A DNA stretch of 64,000 nucleotides from Agaribacillus aureus. Lineage in GTDB: Bacteria; Bacteroidota; Bacteroidia; Cytophagales; Cyclobacteriaceae. Shown in pieces: positions 61,685-64,000 of the stretch. Under the pieces are notes generated by a model. That model had not been told where the DNA came from and did not search any database. It saw only the letters and a program-made list of their open reading frames with translations. The stretch lies in contig JAUJEB010000004.1 of assembly GCA_030442055.1 (NCBI GenBank), positions 1-64,000 of the forward strand, read 5' to 3'. The translations under genes and the position numbers were made by a program. The stretch's first letter is position 1; every line of letters begins with the position of its first letter.

Positions 61685-62710
61685 TCACTGACAGTGCTGC
61701 TGGTAAAGTTGCCCGGCCTCTTCGTCACCGGTATCTGCAGCCAATTGAAAATGGCGGCATCCCTCATCCTTTTGGTTACTCGCCGAATAGGATTGTCCCA
61801 AATAAAAATGGATCCGTTCCAGCTGATTGTCCATCTCAAAAGCCTGCGTCAACAATGTAATAGCTTTGTCGTAATTCCCTGACATATAATAGAATATACC
61901 TTTGTTACGGTAAGACCAGGGATTATCCGATTTCAACACAATACTTTTATTGATGTCCTCCTCCGCTTGCGGTAGCTGATCTAGTTTAAGGAATGCAAAG
62001 CCCCGGTTGTTAAGAAAAAAAGGGTTGTCAGGATCCAGTTCCAGCGCCGTATTAATATGGGATAATGCCACCGGATAGTTACCTTCTTCCATGAAAATCA
62101 ACGCCTTCACATTATAGGCATGACCGTGTTTCGGGTCAATTTCAAGCGCTGCATCCAATGATGACCTGGCTTTTTCCCAATCCTTTAAATGGTAGTAAAC
62201 CACGGCCGTGTTGATATAATTTTCGGCATTGTCGGGATCCAATTGTCCGGCACGGTCAAATGCTTCCAACGCCTTTTCATACTGCCGGAGGTTGTTATAG
62301 ATAACGCCAAAGTTTAAATATACTTCCGTCGAATCCTGGTAAACTCCTGACACGACCATCATATCTTTCAATGCCCTTTCCCATTTCCTGTTTTGGATGT
62401 AGGCATTTGACCGGTTAAAATAAGCGTCTGTATAGGTTGAATCAATTTGGATGGCCCTGGTATAATCTTCGATGGCTTGAAAATACTTCCCCTGCTCATA
62501 ATAGGCGATACCCCGATTGTTGTAGGCGTCTTTGAAATTTTGGTCCACGTTTAAAGCTTCCGAATATAATTCAATAGCTTCCTTATACTCTTTGGCATAC
62601 AGGTGATCATTCGCCTTATAAAAGAACTTGGCCTTGCGGCTTAATTCCCTGTCCCCGCAACCAAAAAACCCGGCCATCAGAATAATCAGAAAATAATATC
62701 CCTTTAACAT
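61685..62710 (-). CDS. TPR-repeat lipoprotein
   Basis: A 341-residue lipoprotein (signal MLKGYYFLIILMAGFFGC, lipobox FFGC) made of about eight tetratricopeptide repeats: KDAYNNRGIAYYEQGKYFQA, TDAYFNRSNAYIQNRKWERA, TEVYLNFGVIYNNLRQYEKA, AENYINTAVVYYHLKDWEKA, HGHAYNVKALIFMEEGNYPV and further copies to about residue 330. TPR arrays bind partner proteins; the family sits on the outer or inner membrane, with no further hint from context. It is convergent with the orphan kinase (30-bp gap). Confidence 0.93.
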   Translation of the reverse strand: MLKGYYFLIILMAGFFGCGDRELSRKAKFFYKANDHLYAKEYKEAIELYSEALNVDQNFKDAYNNRGIAYYEQGKYFQAIEDYTRAIQIDSTYTDAYFNRSNAYIQNRKWERALKDMMVVSGVYQDSTEVYLNFGVIYNNLRQYEKALEAFDRAGQLDPDNAENYINTAVVYYHLKDWEKARSSLDAALEIDPKHGHAYNVKALIFMEEGNYPVALSHINTALELDPDNPFFLNNRGFAFLKLDQLPQAEEDINKSIVLKSDNPWSYRNKGIFYYMSGNYDKAITLLTQAFEMDNQLERIHFYLGQSYSASNQKDEGCRHFQLAADTGDEEAGQLYQQHCQ

Positions 62711-62859
62711 GCCGTAAAGATAGAGGCATCATTTATAAATTGATGCATTTAATGGAAGAATTAAAAATTTTAGCGTTGGTCCTTAAAATCTCACCAACCT
62801 ATTTGGTTTTTAAATGTTTCTTAAATGCTTTTAAACATCTTTTAATCACACCAACTGGT

Positions 62860-62867
62860 TATATTTG
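62860..62867 (+). promoter_or_regulatory. -7 element next to the antitoxin start
   Basis: TATATTTG fits TAnnTTTG and ends only 3 bp before the antitoxin ATG at 62871. A transcription start here would make a leaderless message. No TTTG -33 box is at the ideal spacing. Confidence 0.4.
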
Positions 62868-62870
62868 TAT

Positions 62871-63074
62871 ATGACCGATATCCAATTATTTACAAAACTT
62901 TCCGGGATTCCCGCTGATCTTAAAAAGGAAACATTTGAATTTATTGATTTCCTAAAACTTAAAATTAACCAAAAAAAAATTGCAAAAAAGAGAATTCCCG
63001 GACTCGCAAAGGGGCTTATTAAAATGTCGAAAGATTTTGATGAACCGTTAGATGATTTTATGCATTGTAAGTAA
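62871..63074 (+). CDS. DUF2281/VapB-like antitoxin
   Basis: A 67-residue protein from the ATG at 62871 (the frame opens at a TTG 6 bp upstream). It has the form of DUF2281 antitoxin partners of PIN toxins: LFTKLSGIPADLKKETFEFIDFL, a helix-turn with KLKINQKKIAKKR, and LAKGLIKMSKDFDEPLDDFM near the end, the segment that usually wraps the toxin. Its stop overlaps the toxin start as TAATG, so the two are translated together. The antitoxin is expected to bind and inhibit the toxin. Confidence 0.85.
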   Translation: MTDIQLFTKLSGIPADLKKETFEFIDFLKLKINQKKIAKKRIPGLAKGLIKMSKDFDEPLDDFMHCK

Positions 63075-63457
63075 TGGAGTTATTATTAGATACGCACATA
63101 TTGATTTGGTTCATTACAAACGACAAAAAACTTCCTGTAAATTATAAAGCTTCAATCGAAAACAAAGAGAATAAGTGCTTTGTCAGTATGGTCTCATATT
63201 GGGAAATGAGCATAAAATATGCACTAAACAGACTGGAGCTTGGCGTGGATTTAAAACAGATTTTTGAGATTATCCACGCAACCGGTTTCGATTCCCTTCT
63301 GATTACCGTGAAGCATATCATATCTAATTCAAAACTTAATTTTTATCACAGAGATCCCTTTGATAGATTGTTAATTGCCCAGGCTCAAACCGAGAAATTG
63401 ATCATTTTGACCAAAGATGAGCATTTCAAAAAATATAATATAAGAATATTATCCTAA
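63074..63457 (+). CDS. VapC-family PIN-domain toxin
   Basis: A 127-residue PIN-domain ribonuclease. The acidic metal site is complete: Asp6 in LLLDTHILIWF, Glu44 in SYWEMSIKYAL, Asp94/Asp97 in YHRDPFDRLLIAQA, and Asp115 in LTKDEHFKKY. Length and motif order match VapC toxins of type II toxin-antitoxin systems. Toxins of this family cleave tRNA or other RNAs; the target here is unknown. It overlaps the antitoxin gene by one base (TAATG). Confidence 0.93.
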   Translation: MELLLDTHILIWFITNDKKLPVNYKASIENKENKCFVSMVSYWEMSIKYALNRLELGVDLKQIFEIIHATGFDSLLITVKHIISNSKLNFYHRDPFDRLLIAQAQTEKLIILTKDEHFKKYNIRILS

Positions 63458-63534
63458 AATACTTTATTTATAGAAGGAACTTTAATCATCTTAAACCAAA
63501 ACTTAATTTTCATCCTCCAAAGTGGATATTTATA

Positions 63535-63542
63535 TATCTTTG
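63535..63542 (+). promoter_or_regulatory. candidate -7 element of the last gene
   Basis: TATCTTTG fits TAnnTTTG, 14 bp before the GTG start at 63557. No matching -33 box was seen. Confidence 0.35.
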
Positions 63543-63556
63543 TATAAAAATTCGTG

Positions 63557-64000
63557 GTGGGCAAAATAGTCATATATATAGTTATTTTTTTCCTACTCAC
63601 CTGCGAACTCTACGCTCAAAACCAAATTTTACCCCCAAACCGTAGGGTCCCATGGGAAAAGGCCGGTCTGCAACAAGACCTGCCAGTGCCGGGTGAGGTT
63701 TTGAACATCCTTGACTTTGGTGGCGATAATACCGGAAAAACAGCCAGCGACGAGGCTTTGCGCCAGGCTATTGCCAGTTTAAATGGCTATGGCATCATTC
63801 AATTTCCTGCCGGTAACTACCTGTTTGAAGAAACCATCCGGCTAGGAGACAGTACCATCCTCCGCGGAGAGGGCGCGCTGGAAACCAGCCTTCAATTTGA
63901 CCTGGGCGGACAAGGCCACCTTATTACAGCAGAAGGTGCTGTCAGCGGCCGCTATGAACTTTCTGCCGATGCTGCTTTTGGGGCTACAGAAATCACACTT
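63557..64000 (+). CDS. secreted pectate-lyase-like beta-helix protein (5' part only)
   Basis: An open frame from a GTG (63557; GTG GTG, so 63554 is also possible) to the right edge, 148 codons without a stop. The N-terminus has a signal peptide (MGKIVIYIVIFFLLTCELYAQ). From about residue 50 the sequence has the start of a right-handed beta-helix of the pectate lyase 3 / GH28-like kind: VLNILDFGGDNTGKTASDEA, LRQAIASLNGYGIIQFPAGN and FEETIRLGDSTILRGEGA. The rest lies outside the window, so the enzyme type cannot be told. It could be a polysaccharide lyase or a structural helix protein. Confidence 0.75.
   Translation, partial: MGKIVIYIVIFFLLTCELYAQNQILPPNRRVPWEKAGLQQDLPVPGEVLNILDFGGDNTGKTASDEALRQAIASLNGYGIIQFPAGNYLFEETIRLGDSTILRGEGALETSLQFDLGGQGHLITAEGAVSGRYELSADAAFGATEITL

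Noticed and set aside
1-64000. tRNA, rRNA, CRISPR, insertion-sequence, prophage and defence-island genes
   Set aside because: I looked through the intergenic regions and gene products and saw no cloverleaf-like sequence, regularly spaced identical repeats with spacers, transposase or integrase, or recognised defence genes. The holin-named gene at 41430-41771 is a chromosomal family member, not a prophage sign.

Overview
This 64 kb window is chromosomal DNA from a member of the Bacteroidota, most likely a Cytophagales-type bacterium. The phylum is supported directly: a protein with a type IX secretion C-terminal sorting domain (33067-34977), promoters of the TTTG/TAnnTTTG type (best case upstream of ddl), genes with almost no Shine-Dalgarno sequence, GIN-domain, DUF1573 and YwqK-repeat proteins, paired FtsX-type permeases next to an NtrC/NtrB pair, and the gene order miaB / sigma-54 AAA+ protein / lptE / TPR protein / secG. 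The order-level guess is inference. No rRNA, tRNA, CRISPR array, insertion sequence or prophage was found.

Layout. 1-7600: envelope proteins (peroxiredoxin-like, YceI, lipoprotein, PspC), an OmpR-type two-component pair (4610-6900) and a retropepsin-like protease. 7776-12498: a protein made of two GH2-type sugar-binding modules, a DUF1223 protein, and leuS. 12687-18191: secreted or membrane proteins around an ECF sigma factor and its anti-sigma-like partner, then a GIN-domain protein. 18394-25500: a 5'-nucleotidase split into two genes, an FAD-dependent oxidoreductase, an outer-membrane/DM13 pair, and a YwqK-repeat/barrel protein. 25529-30212: tryptophan 2,3-dioxygenase and, divergently, glutaryl-CoA dehydrogenase, then DUF1573 and lipoprotein genes. 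30431-34977: ddl, two tandem PASTA-domain proteins (the first a truncated duplicate) and a T9SS cargo protein. 35125-42846: two amidohydrolase proteins, rhomboid protease, membrane protein, DinB protein and gamma carbonic anhydrase. 43009-51057: second YceI protein, a formyltransferase-like fusion protein, and the miaB-to-secG operon. 51188-58897: NtrB/NtrC pair divergent from two large FtsX/MacB-type permeases. 59219-64000: SRPBCC/GyrI protein, orphan histidine kinase, TPR lipoprotein, VapBC-type toxin-antitoxin pair, and the start of a pectate-lyase-like secreted protein cut by the window edge.

Most genes are ordinary housekeeping or envelope genes. The signals most worth a second look are: two sets of helically phased direct repeats in front of minus-strand genes (16550-16587 and 23580-23619); a perfect palindrome plus a near-consensus sigma-54 promoter between the NtrC gene and ATPase-less permeases (53956-54054); a 653-bp tandem duplication that gave a truncated PASTA protein the C-terminal residues of Ddl; an anti-sigma-like protein whose periplasmic part looks like an outer-membrane barrel; and a formyltransferase-like/propeller-like fusion that has lost the usual catalytic asparagine. 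I found no clear defence system or wholly new multi-gene system. The best candidate for an under-described unit is the NtrBC/FtsX-permease locus.
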